DNA of 64,000 nt. It comes from Pseudomonas nitroreducens. Lineage in GTDB: Bacteria > Pseudomonadota > Gammaproteobacteria > Pseudomonadales > Pseudomonadaceae. This document shows, one piece after another, positions 25,919 to 33,498 of this stretch. The notes under the pieces were generated by a model. The model was not told where the DNA came from. It saw only the letters and a program-made list of their open reading frames with translations, and made no database searches. The DNA is taken from NCBI RefSeq assembly GCF_014204515.1, contig NZ_JACHLI010000009.1:1-64000 (forward strand). Direction: 5' to 3'. The position numbers and the translations under genes are program-made. Each line of letters begins with the position of its first letter. Positions within the stretch are counted from its first letter, which is position 1.

Positions 25919-26943
25919 GCGCGCCTGGCTGCCAGCGGCTCGGCAATCCGCGCATAGGCGCTGCGTACCTGGCGCGCCATCTTCCGTTCCACCCACTCGT
26001 AGCTCAGCCAGGACAGCAGCAGGATCGCCGGCACGCTGAGGCCCAGCGTCTGGTAGGGCGTCAGGCCCAGCCGTTCGTGCAGCCAGTAGGCCGCCAGCCA
26101 CAGCACGATGACGTGCAGCAGGTACACCGAGTAGGACCAGTCGCCCAGCGCATGCAGCACCTTGTTGCGCTCGAACAGCGGCTCCAGCGCCACGCACGCC
26201 GCCAGCAACGCGGCGGCGGGCAGGCCCCAGGTCAGCAGGCGCCAGGGATGGTCGGCGGGGAACAGCGCGATGGTGGTCACCGCCGCAGTCGCCATGGCCA
26301 GCGCCAGCGGGCGCGGCCAGTTGAGCCAGCCGCGCCGGTACAGTGCCGCCAGGCCCAGGCCGAGAAGGAACTCGAAGATGATCGGGTTGCGGTAGAAATT
26401 GCTCAGCCACGGCTCGCGCGCCAGCACCTGGGCCACCAGCAGCACCAACGCCGTCACCAGCCACGGGCGCCAGCGCTCGGCGACCAGGAAGGACAGGGCG
26501 AACAGGCCGTAGAAGAGCATCTCGAAGTTCAGCGTCCAGCCCACCGGCAGCACCGGATAGAGGCCGAAGCCGCCGGGGTTTTCGCTGGGGATGAACAACA
26601 GCGACAGCAGCAGGGATTTGCCGCCGACGCCGTAGACCGGCATCACGTCGGCGAAGGCATAGATGATCAGCGCGGTGATCGCCGTGTACAGCCAATAGGC
26701 CGGGGCGACGCGGGCCAGGCGCTGGACCAGGAAGGTCAGCGGCGACATCGGCCGGCCGGCGCTGGACAGGTGGATCACGAAGCCGCTGAGGACGAAGAAG
26801 ATGTCCACCCCGACCTGGCCGCGGGTGGAGAGAAGCTTGCCGCCGAGGCTGTCGGCGCGGAAATCGAAGAACACCTGCATGAAGTGATGGAACACCACCA
26901 GCCAGGCGGCCAGTGCCCGCAGTGCCTGAAGCGAAACCAGCAT
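25900..26943 (-). CDS. Acyltransferase 3 family membrane protein
   Basis: A 347-residue integral membrane protein of the Acyl_transf_3 family, about ten helices. The catalytic histidine motif VVFHHFMQVF lies near residue 17-26 and the conserved GVDIFFVLSGFVI near 45-57. Such enzymes O-acetylate cell-surface polysaccharides or lipids; the substrate cannot be inferred. The Shine-Dalgarno is weak (GAGGG about ten bases before the ATG). It may follow the MFS gene in one minus-strand transcript (88-base gap). Confidence 0.9.
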   Translation of the reverse strand: MLVSLQALRALAAWLVVFHHFMQVFFDFRADSLGGKLLSTRGQVGVDIFFVLSGFVIHLSSAGRPMSPLTFLVQRLARVAPAYWLYTAITALIIYAFADVMPVYGVGGKSLLLSLLFIPSENPGGFGLYPVLPVGWTLNFEMLFYGLFALSFLVAERWRPWLVTALVLLVAQVLAREPWLSNFYRNPIIFEFLLGLGLAALYRRGWLNWPRPLALAMATAAVTTIALFPADHPWRLLTWGLPAAALLAACVALEPLFERNKVLHALGDWSYSVYLLHVIVLWLAAYWLHERLGLTPYQTLGLSVPAILLLSWLSYEWVERKMARQVRSAYARIAEPLAARRAQAGSL

Positions 26944-27031
26944 GGGTGGGCGAGCCCTCCGTCTGTGCGTGAAAAGAAAAAGGCGCGACAGTGCGCGCCC
27001 CTTTCCTCGACAGTGCCGATTCGCCGATCGT

Positions 27032-28216
27032 TCACCGGGCCTGCTGGACGGTTCCTGTCAGCGGCTGCGGTTCGCGCTCCAGGCGCAGGCAGAGCAGCGC
27101 CGTGACGATGGCCGCGACCGGCAGCAGGGCGCCGACCCACGGCAGCGCGGCGAGGCCGGGGCCGTGGTCGATGGTCATGCCGCCGAGCCAGGCGCCCAGG
27201 GCGTTGCCCAGGTTGAACGCGGCGATGTTGAAGCTGGCCGCCACGCTCTGGCCGGCGCCGTGGGCCTTTTCCAGCACCCACATCTGCAGTGGCGGCACCG
27301 TGGCGAAACCGGCGGCGCCAAGCAGGGCGATGAAGATGACCACCGCGACCTGGTCGTGCAGGGCGAAGCTCATCAGGCCCATCACCACCGCCAGCGCCAC
27401 CAGGCTGCCGAGCAGGGCAGGCACCAGCCGGCGGTCGGCCAGCTTGCCGCCCAGCAGGTTGCCCAGCACCAGGCCGCCGCCGAACACCAGCAGCACCGGT
27501 GACACGGCGCTCTCGGAAAATCCGGCCAGTCGGGTCAGCAGCGGCGACACATAGCTGAACACGGTGAACACGCCGCCGAAGCCGAGCACGGTGGTCAGCA
27601 GGCCGAGCAGCACGGCCGGGCGCTTGAGCACGCGGAAGTCGTCGCGCAGGTTGCCGGCGGCCGGCGGGGCGCTGTTGCGCGGCAGGTAGAGCGCGAGGAT
27701 CGCCAGTGCCAGCACGCCGATGCCGGTCACCACCCAGAAGGCCGCGCGCCAGCCGTACAACTGGCCGAGCCAGGTGCCCAGCGGTACACCGAGGATGGTG
27801 GCGACGGTGAGGCCGGTGAACATCAGGGCGATGGCCGAGGCGCGGCGTTCGGCCGGCACCAGGCTGGTGGCGACCACCGAGCCGACGCCGAAGAAGGTGC
27901 CGTGGGCAAAGGACGTCAGCACCCGCGCCGCCATCAGCGTGGTGTAGTCCGGCGCCAGGGCGCAGGCCAGGTTGCCGAGGGTGAAGATCACCATCAGCCC
28001 CAGCAGGGTGCGGCGCTGCGGCCAGCGCGCGGTGAGGGCGGTGAGCAGCGGCGCGCCGAGCACCACGCCCAGGGCGTAGCCGGAGATCAGCAGGCCGGCG
28101 GCAGAGATCGACACGCCGAAGTCCTGGCCGACCTCCAGCAGCAATCCCATGATCACGAATTCGGTTACACCGATGCCAAAGGCACCGGCGGTCAAGGCGT
28201 ACAAGGCGATGGGCAC
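27032..28216 (-). CDS. MFS transporter, AraJ/DHA1 drug exporter type
   Basis: A 394-residue transporter with 12 predicted helices; the start TAGAFGIGVTEFVIMGLL and the motif C-like stretch GLTVATILGVPLGTWLGQ (near 130-147) are typical of proton-driven DHA1 exporters. Translation starts at a GTG (28216) with GGGAGAG six bases upstream. It is divergent from the LysR gene across a 104-base region, a common arrangement in which the LysR protein controls the transporter. Substrate is unknown. Confidence 0.9.
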   Translation of the reverse strand: MPIALYALTAGAFGIGVTEFVIMGLLLEVGQDFGVSISAAGLLISGYALGVVLGAPLLTALTARWPQRRTLLGLMVIFTLGNLACALAPDYTTLMAARVLTSFAHGTFFGVGSVVATSLVPAERRASAIALMFTGLTVATILGVPLGTWLGQLYGWRAAFWVVTGIGVLALAILALYLPRNSAPPAAGNLRDDFRVLKRPAVLLGLLTTVLGFGGVFTVFSYVSPLLTRLAGFSESAVSPVLLVFGGGLVLGNLLGGKLADRRLVPALLGSLVALAVVMGLMSFALHDQVAVVIFIALLGAAGFATVPPLQMWVLEKAHGAGQSVAASFNIAAFNLGNALGAWLGGMTIDHGPGLAALPWVGALLPVAAIVTALLCLRLEREPQPLTGTVQQAR

Positions 28217-28308
28217 GTGGGCTCTCCCAAATGGATTTGAAGAATGGTCGCCACGTTATCGCTGAGCGGATTGCTGATATAGACTGCCTTCGAGCAAATC
28301 ACCTGTGA

Positions 28309-28320
28309 ATTGAATTCAAT
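28309..28320. promoter_or_regulatory. Perfect palindrome next to the LysR start, possible operator
   Basis: ATTGAATTCAAT is a perfect 12-base palindrome immediately before the LysR ATG in the MFS/LysR intergenic region. It has no purine-rich ribosome-binding site around it. Its position fits autoregulation by a DNA-binding dimer; this is inference. Confidence 0.4.
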
Positions 28321-29223
28321 ATGGCCCGCCCTGACGTCAACCGCTTCGGCGAAATGGAAGTGTTCATCCGCGTGGTGGAAACCGGTGGTTTCACCGCCGC
28401 CGCCCAGCAGTGCGGGATGACGCCCTCGGCCGTCAGCAAGCTGGTGGCGCGCCTGGAGGATCGCCTCGGCGCGCGCTTGTTCAACCGCTCCACCCGGCGC
28501 CAGCAGCTCACGGCTGAAGGGGTGGCCTTCCACGAACGCAGCTTGCGTATCCTCGCCGACCTGGACGAAGCCGAGCGTGAGGCCTCGGCCAGCGCCGAGC
28601 CGCAGGGGCGGGTGCGAATCAGCTGCAACCTGCCGCTGGGCCGGCAGTTCCTGATCCCGGCGTTGCCACTGTTCTTCGCGCGCTATCCGGGCGTCAGCCT
28701 CGATCTGCAGCTCACCGATGAGGTGGTGGACCTGCTGGAGGTGCGCGCCGATGTCGCCGTGCGCAGTGGTCCGCTGCGGGACTCGCGCCTGGTGGCGCGT
28801 TCGCTGGGCGAGTCGGGACATCGCATCGTCGCCGCGCCGGACTACCTGGCGCGCTGCGGTACGCCGCGGCATCCGCGCGAGTTGCCCACGCACAATTGCC
28901 TGGGCTTCAGCTACCGACGCAGCGAGCCCGACTGGCCCTTCCTCGGCAGGCAGGCGGGCGATCCGGAACCCAGCGGCAACCTGCAGGCCAGTGATGGCGA
29001 CAGCGTGCGCCACCTGGCGCTGGCGGGTTTGGGAGTGGCGCGGCTGGCGGAATTCCAGGTGCGCGAGGATATCGCCGCGGGGCGGCTGGTGGCGCTGCTG
29101 GAAGACTTCAACCCCGGCGACCGCAAGCCCATGCACGCGCTCTATCTGGGCAAGCCGGGGCACCTGCCGGCGCGGGTGCGTGCGCTGCTCGACTTCCTCG
29201 CCGAGCACGTGCGCATCGACTGA
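28321..29223 (+). CDS. LysR-type transcriptional regulator
   Basis: A 300-residue LysR protein. The winged helix-turn-helix occupies about 8-66 (ETGGFTAAAQQCGMTPSAVSKLVARLE), followed by a periplasmic-binding-like effector domain from about 92. It groups by eye with the CrgA/DsdC-like LysR proteins that regulate adjacent transporters or redox enzymes. The ATG has no visible Shine-Dalgarno and abuts a palindrome. It is divergent from the MFS exporter, its probable target. Confidence 0.92.
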   Translation: MARPDVNRFGEMEVFIRVVETGGFTAAAQQCGMTPSAVSKLVARLEDRLGARLFNRSTRRQQLTAEGVAFHERSLRILADLDEAEREASASAEPQGRVRISCNLPLGRQFLIPALPLFFARYPGVSLDLQLTDEVVDLLEVRADVAVRSGPLRDSRLVARSLGESGHRIVAAPDYLARCGTPRHPRELPTHNCLGFSYRRSEPDWPFLGRQAGDPEPSGNLQASDGDSVRHLALAGLGVARLAEFQVREDIAAGRLVALLEDFNPGDRKPMHALYLGKPGHLPARVRALLDFLAEHVRID

Positions 29224-29224
29224 C

Positions 29225-29737
29225 TCAGGCGGCTTCGAGCAGCGCCAGGGTGTCGCCGGCGCCCATCATCTTCGCCGCGGCCAGCGCCGTCAGCCCGCTG
29301 GCATCGCGGGCCTCGCGGTCGGCGCCGTGTTCCAGCAGGCAGCGGACGATGTCCGGGCGATTGAACATCGCCGCCATCATCAGCGCGGTCTTGCCATCGG
29401 GGGATGCGCCTTCCACCTGGGCGCCACGACCGAGCAGCAGGCGCACCATCTCCAGGTCGCCCTTGAAGGCGGCACCGGCCAGGGGCGTCTGCCCGGCGTT
29501 GTTGCGCAGGTCCGGGTCGGCGCCGTGGTCGAGCAGCATGCCGACGGTGTCGTGGTGGCCGTAGTAGCTGGCCAGCATCAGCAGGCTGTCGCCCTTGTGG
29601 TTGCGCAGGTTGGCCGGCAGGCCCTGGTGCAGCAGTTCGGTCAGGCGCGGGGTGTCGCCCTGGCGGGCCAGGTCGATCACCTGGTTGGCGAATTCGAGGG
29701 TCTGTTCATCCATGTCCGGGCGGGTTTCGGCACTCAT
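29225..29737 (-). CDS. Ankyrin repeat protein
   Basis: A 170-residue protein with four ankyrin repeats from about residue 18 to the end; the repeat signatures GDSLLMLASYYGHHDTVGML, GQTPLAGAAFKGDLEMVRLL and GKTALMMAAMFNRPDIVRCL are clear. No signal peptide is seen, so it is probably a cytoplasmic interaction module. ATG at 29737 has GGAGA eight bases upstream. It corresponds to the ankyrin gene next to the KASIII-like gene in P. aeruginosa (PA3287, from memory). The convergent LysR gene ends one base away. Confidence 0.92.
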   Translation of the reverse strand: MSAETRPDMDEQTLEFANQVIDLARQGDTPRLTELLHQGLPANLRNHKGDSLLMLASYYGHHDTVGMLLDHGADPDLRNNAGQTPLAGAAFKGDLEMVRLLLGRGAQVEGASPDGKTALMMAAMFNRPDIVRCLLEHGADREARDASGLTALAAAKMMGAGDTLALLEAA

Positions 29738-30160
29738 CCTGAAGTCTCCTTGGCAAGGTCGGGAATGCACTGAAGGATAAGGACTGGCGCGCTCTGGCGC
29801 GCCAACACTGTGCCTATGGTGCCGGTGGAAAATTTCAATCCGTTGCTCCAGGACAGGCCGGGCGTGATTGACGTCCATCATCTTGCGCAAATGCCGCCCC
29901 TGCACGGCGGCATTTCGGCGAAAATTGCCGCATAATCGGCGACCAGCGGTTGCACCCAGGTGAAACCGCGAACCGCCGGGCGGGCAAAGGTGCCCACCGC
30001 CGGTGGGAGTGGCACACTGCCCGGTTGCGGGGATCGCCATCCCGAAGCCTTCGCGCCAGGACGCGGAGCGACGAATATCCAGTGCCGGCCAGCGAGCGGG
30101 CACCTTGATGCCTAACCTTGCCGCCCGGCCCGGCGGCGCAGATTGAGAAGAGGATTGACC
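29738..30160. other. Intergenic leader between ankyrin and KASIII-like genes, with hairpin
   Basis: This 423-base gap holds the divergent promoters of both genes. A perfect ten-base inverted repeat AAATGCCGCC / GGCGGCATTT lies at 29889-29915 with a seven-base loop and no T-run. A CATAAT that could be a -10 follows at 29931. No convincing ORF was found; the plus-strand leader to the KASIII-like gene would be long (about 220 bases). Confidence 0.45.
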
Positions 30161-31282
30161 GTGCATAAAGTCGTGATCAGCGGAACCGGCCTGTATACCC
30201 CGCCGTTCAGCATCTCCAACGATGAACTGGTGGAATCCTTCAACAGCTACGTCCGCAGTCACAACGAGCAGAATGCCGAAGCCATCGCCAAGGGCGAAGT
30301 CGAGGCGCTGTCCGAGTCCAGCTCGGCCTTCATCGAAAAGGCTTCCGGCATCAAGAGCCGCTTCGTGGTGAACAAGGAAGGTATCCTCGATCCGCAGCGC
30401 ATGGCGCCGCGCATTCCAGAGCGTTCCAACGAAGACTGGGGCATCCTCTGCGAAATGGCCACCGCTGCCGCCAGGCAGGCCCTGGAGCGCGCCGGCCGCA
30501 AGCCCGAAGACATCGACGGGGTGATCGTCGCCTGCTCCAACCTGCAGCGCGCCTACCCGGCCGTCGCCATCGAAGTCCAGGCCGCTCTCGGCATCCAGGG
30601 TTTCGGCTATGACATGAACGTCGCCTGCTCCTCGGCCACCTTCGGCATCCAGGCCGCAGTGAACAGCGTGCAACTGGGCCAGGCCCGCGCGATCCTCATG
30701 GTCAACCCGGAAATCTGCACCGGCCACCTGAACTTCCGCGACCGCGACAGCCACTTCATCTTCGGCGACGCCGCCACTGCCGTGGTCATCGAGCGCGCCG
30801 ACCAGGCCACCAGCCAGCACCAGTTCGACGTGGTCAGCACCAAGCTGCTGACCCAGTTCTCCAACAACATCCGCAACAACTTCGGCTTCCTCAACCGCGC
30901 CGCGGAAGAAGGCATTGGCAGCCGCGACAAGCTGTTCGTGCAGGAAGGCCGCAAGGTGTTCAAGGACGTCTGCCCGATGGTGGCCGAGCTGATCGGCGAG
31001 CACCTGGCGCAGAACGACATCCCGGTCAGCGACGTGAAGCGCTACTGGCTGCACCAGGCCAACCTGAACATGAACCTGCTGATCACCCGCAAGCTGATCG
31101 GCCGCGATGCCGAGGCCCACGAGGCGCCGGTGATCCTCGATACCTACGCCAACACCAGTTCGGCCGGTTCGGTGATCGCCTTCCACAAGTACCAGGATGA
31201 CCTGCCCGCCGGCTCCATCGGCGTGCTGAGCTCCTTCGGCGCCGGCTACTCCATCGGCAGCGTGATCCTGCGCAAGCGCTGA
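30161..31282 (+). CDS. Beta-ketoacyl-ACP synthase III-like protein (PA3286 type)
   Basis: A 373-residue thiolase-fold condensing enzyme. The KASIII triad is visible: Cys in DMNVACSSATFG (near 151), His in LHQANLNMN (near 297) and Asn in YANTSSAGS (near 330). In P. aeruginosa the PA3286 product is reported to condense a medium-chain acyl-CoA with malonyl-ACP, shunting beta-oxidation intermediates into fatty acid synthesis. The GTG at 30161 is chosen because AGAGGA lies seven bases upstream. The sigma factor gene begins two bases after the stop, so they are probably one operon. Confidence 0.93.
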   Translation: MHKVVISGTGLYTPPFSISNDELVESFNSYVRSHNEQNAEAIAKGEVEALSESSSAFIEKASGIKSRFVVNKEGILDPQRMAPRIPERSNEDWGILCEMATAAARQALERAGRKPEDIDGVIVACSNLQRAYPAVAIEVQAALGIQGFGYDMNVACSSATFGIQAAVNSVQLGQARAILMVNPEICTGHLNFRDRDSHFIFGDAATAVVIERADQATSQHQFDVVSTKLLTQFSNNIRNNFGFLNRAAEEGIGSRDKLFVQEGRKVFKDVCPMVAELIGEHLAQNDIPVSDVKRYWLHQANLNMNLLITRKLIGRDAEAHEAPVILDTYANTSSAGSVIAFHKYQDDLPAGSIGVLSSFGAGYSIGSVILRKR

Positions 31283-31284
31283 TC

Positions 31285-31893
31285 GTGCCCGCCGACGACA
31301 GCGAGCTGTTGTCGCGCCTGCTGGCCGGTGACCAGCAGGCCTTCCGCACCCTGGTAGCCACCTACCAGGGCGCGATGCGCGCCGTGGCCATCGCCATCGT
31401 CGGCGCCGCCCATGCCGATGAAGTGGTGCAGGACGCCTGGCTCGCTGCGGTGCGTAACCTCGACGGCTTCCAGGGCCGCTCCAGCCTCAAGACCTGGCTG
31501 CTGACCATCACCGCCAATACCGCCAAGACCCGCCTGCGCAAGGTTCGCCGCGACGTATCGCTGGACGACCTGCCCGCGCCCCATGGCAGCCTCGACGACT
31601 CCCGCTTTGCCGCCGACGGCCACTGGAGCACGGCGCCGCTGGCCTGGCATGAGGACTCGCCCGAAGCCCTGCTGGCCGAGGACGAGCTGCGCCAGTGCCT
31701 GGAAAAGACCTTGCTGAGCCTCTCCGAACTGCAGCGCAGCGTGCTGCTGTTGCGCGAGCGCCAGGGGCTGGAGTTGGAAGAGATCTGTAATCTCCTGGAG
31801 GTTTCGCTCTCCAATGTCAGGGTGCTGCTGCACCGTGCGCGGCTGAAGGTGTTCGCCACCGTGGAGCACTTCGAGGAGACCGGGGAATGCTGA
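31285..31893 (+). CDS. ECF-type RNA polymerase sigma factor
   Basis: A 202-residue sigma-70 family protein with region 2 (about 8-78, including the VVQDAWLAAVRNLDGFQGRS segment) and region 4 (about 140-192, ELEEICNLLEVSLSNVRVLLHRAR as helix-turn-helix), lacking regions 1 and 3. The linker between them is long and polar. The GTG start is two bases after the KASIII stop and the end overlaps the next gene by seven bases. Together with the zinc-finger protein it forms a sigma/anti-sigma pair; its regulon is unknown. Confidence 0.93.
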   Translation: MPADDSELLSRLLAGDQQAFRTLVATYQGAMRAVAIAIVGAAHADEVVQDAWLAAVRNLDGFQGRSSLKTWLLTITANTAKTRLRKVRRDVSLDDLPAPHGSLDDSRFAADGHWSTAPLAWHEDSPEALLAEDELRQCLEKTLLSLSELQRSVLLLRERQGLELEEICNLLEVSLSNVRVLLHRARLKVFATVEHFEETGEC

Positions 31894-32126
31894 CCTGCAA
31901 GGAACTGGTAGCCCGCTCCAGCGACCTGCTGGACGAACAATTGGGCTGGCGCGAGAAGCTTGCCCTGCGTCGGCACCTGCTGCTGTGCCGCAACTGCCGG
32001 CGCTACCTGCGGCAGATGCGCCTGACCCAGGCGACCCTGCGCCTGTTGCCCGAGCCGCCAGGTGCCGATGCGGAACGCCTGGCCGACCACCTCGCCGAAC
32101 TGCGCCGGGACAACGCTCGGCGCTAG
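31887..32126 (+). CDS. Zinc-finger (zf-HC2) anti-sigma factor, short form
   Basis: A 79-residue protein with the ZAS signature: Cys4, and H-x3-C-x2-C in RRHLLLCRNC (near 30-39). The ATG lies seven bases inside the sigma gene, so the pair is made in fixed ratio. There is no membrane segment, meaning it is a cytoplasmic anti-sigma factor that may sense redox state through its zinc cysteines, as RsrA does; this role is inference. Confidence 0.9.
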   Translation: MLTCKELVARSSDLLDEQLGWREKLALRRHLLLCRNCRRYLRQMRLTQATLRLLPEPPGADAERLADHLAELRRDNARR

Positions 32127-32143
32127 GAGCGCCGAGGCTCTGC

Positions 32144-32271
32144 GTAGGAGCGGACTCTGTCCGCGAAGACCCAGCGGGGCTCCCTGAATGTCAGATCGCA
32201 GCAGAGCCAGGGCGGATTCATCCGCGATATCTTCACGGTGGATGCCCATCGCGGACAAAGTCCGCTCCTAC
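32144..32271. repeat. REP-type palindromic repeat cluster
   Basis: Three units: GTAGGAGCGGA...TCCGCGAA (32144-32167), a central partial unit GCGGATTCATCCGCGAT (about 32211-32227) and an opposite-facing ATCGCGGA...TCCGCTCCTAC (32248-32271). The outer copies are inverted. The right copy overlaps the end of the DedA-rhodanese gene and supplies its stop codon. Confidence 0.85.
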
Positions 32272-33200
32272 GTCGCATGCAAGACCGGCGCAGGTGCTTG
32301 CGCCCGCCACGCATCCAGCCCACCTGACAGCGCCCACGTCCGTGGGTGTCCGAACGCTTGCAGGCGCTCCGCCAGCATCGCCGCGGAAAGCTCGTGGGGG
32401 CAGGCGCAGTAGATCACCACGTCCTTGTCTTCGAGGCTGCCGCGCAGCTCGTCCAGCGCACCGTCCAGGCTGAAGGCGATGGAACCGGGGATCGCCTCGT
32501 CATCGAACTGCGCACGCACGTCGAGGATCAGCGGCGGCTCGCCCGCGTCCAGGCGTGCCCGCAGTTCGTCGACGCTGATGCGTGGAATGCGCGCGGTGCG
32601 CTTGAGCAGGCTGAAGCGCTGCCAGAGCTTCCAGGCGATGAACAGCGCGAAGCTGCCCAGCAGCACGCCGACACCCACGCTGGCGTACTCGGTGAGCAAG
32701 GCGAGAATGCGGTCCACCGCGTTGCTGAAAATGCTCCCCAGCAGCAGCGCAGAACCGGCCCAGAGCGCAGCCCCGGCGCAGTCGTAGGCGAGGAAGCGCG
32801 GCAGCGGCGTGCGCGTCATGCCGGCCATGGTGGTGGTCAGCGCGCTGGCGCCGGGCAGGAAGCGCGAGATCAGCAGCGCGCGCGGGCCGACACGCAGGTA
32901 CAGGCTCTGGCTCTGGCGGATGCAGCTGTCCGGCGACAGCGAGACCTTGCACACGCTGCGCAGCATGAAGCCGCCATAGCGCCTGCCGGCGAAGAACCAG
33001 ATCAGGTCGGCGATCAGGCAGGCGAATACCGCGACTGCCAGCGCCTGGCCCAGCGGCACGCCGCTGCCCTGCAGGGCGAGCGCGCCGGCGACGATCAGCG
33101 CCGGATAAGCCGGGATCGGCAGTCCCAGTTGCTCCAGCAGGACGTTGAGGAACAGCAGGCTGAGGCCGTGCTGCTGGATCAGGGGTTGCAGTTCATTCAT
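32268..33200 (-). CDS. DedA-rhodanese fusion membrane protein
   Basis: A 310-residue fusion. Residues 1-195 are a DedA/VTT membrane domain with the family signature (GRRYGG near 72, SRFLPGASALTTTMAG near 112-127) and about five helices; DedA proteins act in lipid-carrier and envelope homeostasis. Residues 205-305 form a rhodanese domain with the active Cys in YCACPHE (near 264), so a persulfide or redox role is plausible. The TAG stop lies in the TAGGAGCGG end of a REP unit, so the last codons may have been altered by repeat insertion. It is convergent with the anti-sigma gene. Confidence 0.92.
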   Translation of the reverse strand: MNELQPLIQQHGLSLLFLNVLLEQLGLPIPAYPALIVAGALALQGSGVPLGQALAVAVFACLIADLIWFFAGRRYGGFMLRSVCKVSLSPDSCIRQSQSLYLRVGPRALLISRFLPGASALTTTMAGMTRTPLPRFLAYDCAGAALWAGSALLLGSIFSNAVDRILALLTEYASVGVGVLLGSFALFIAWKLWQRFSLLKRTARIPRISVDELRARLDAGEPPLILDVRAQFDDEAIPGSIAFSLDGALDELRGSLEDKDVVIYCACPHELSAAMLAERLQAFGHPRTWALSGGLDAWRAQAPAPVLHAT

Positions 33201-33330
33201 GGAAAAGCCTGAGGAAAGGTCTTTCAGAAGAAGGCGGCAAGCATACCGCCAAAGCGCTTGCGAAAAAGGGCTCCAGGCCAGGCGGGATCTGGCTTGGGTC
33301 CTTTATGACTCAAAGAAATCAAAAGTTCCG

Positions 33331-33348
33331 CTGTAATAAAAGTTTTAT
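33331..33348 (+). promoter_or_regulatory. Possible Pho box upstream of the OprO/OprP-type porin gene
   Basis: CTGTAATAAAAGTTTTAT resembles two tandem PhoB half-sites (CTGTCAT spaced by four bases): the first matches six of seven, the second about four of seven. It lies about 150 bases upstream of the porin start. Phosphate control of oprP in P. aeruginosa is known; here it is inferred. Confidence 0.45.
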
Positions 33349-33498
33349 CTAGGAGCAACTGATCTGAAATAACCCCTCGCCAAGATTCCCAGCAACACAA
33401 ACGGGGGCCGCCAGAACGGCCTGTGCGAGTCCTTGGGGGGCGCGCAGCAGCCAGGCACTCGGCGTGTTCAACGCAAATACCATTAAGGGGAATCTTCG

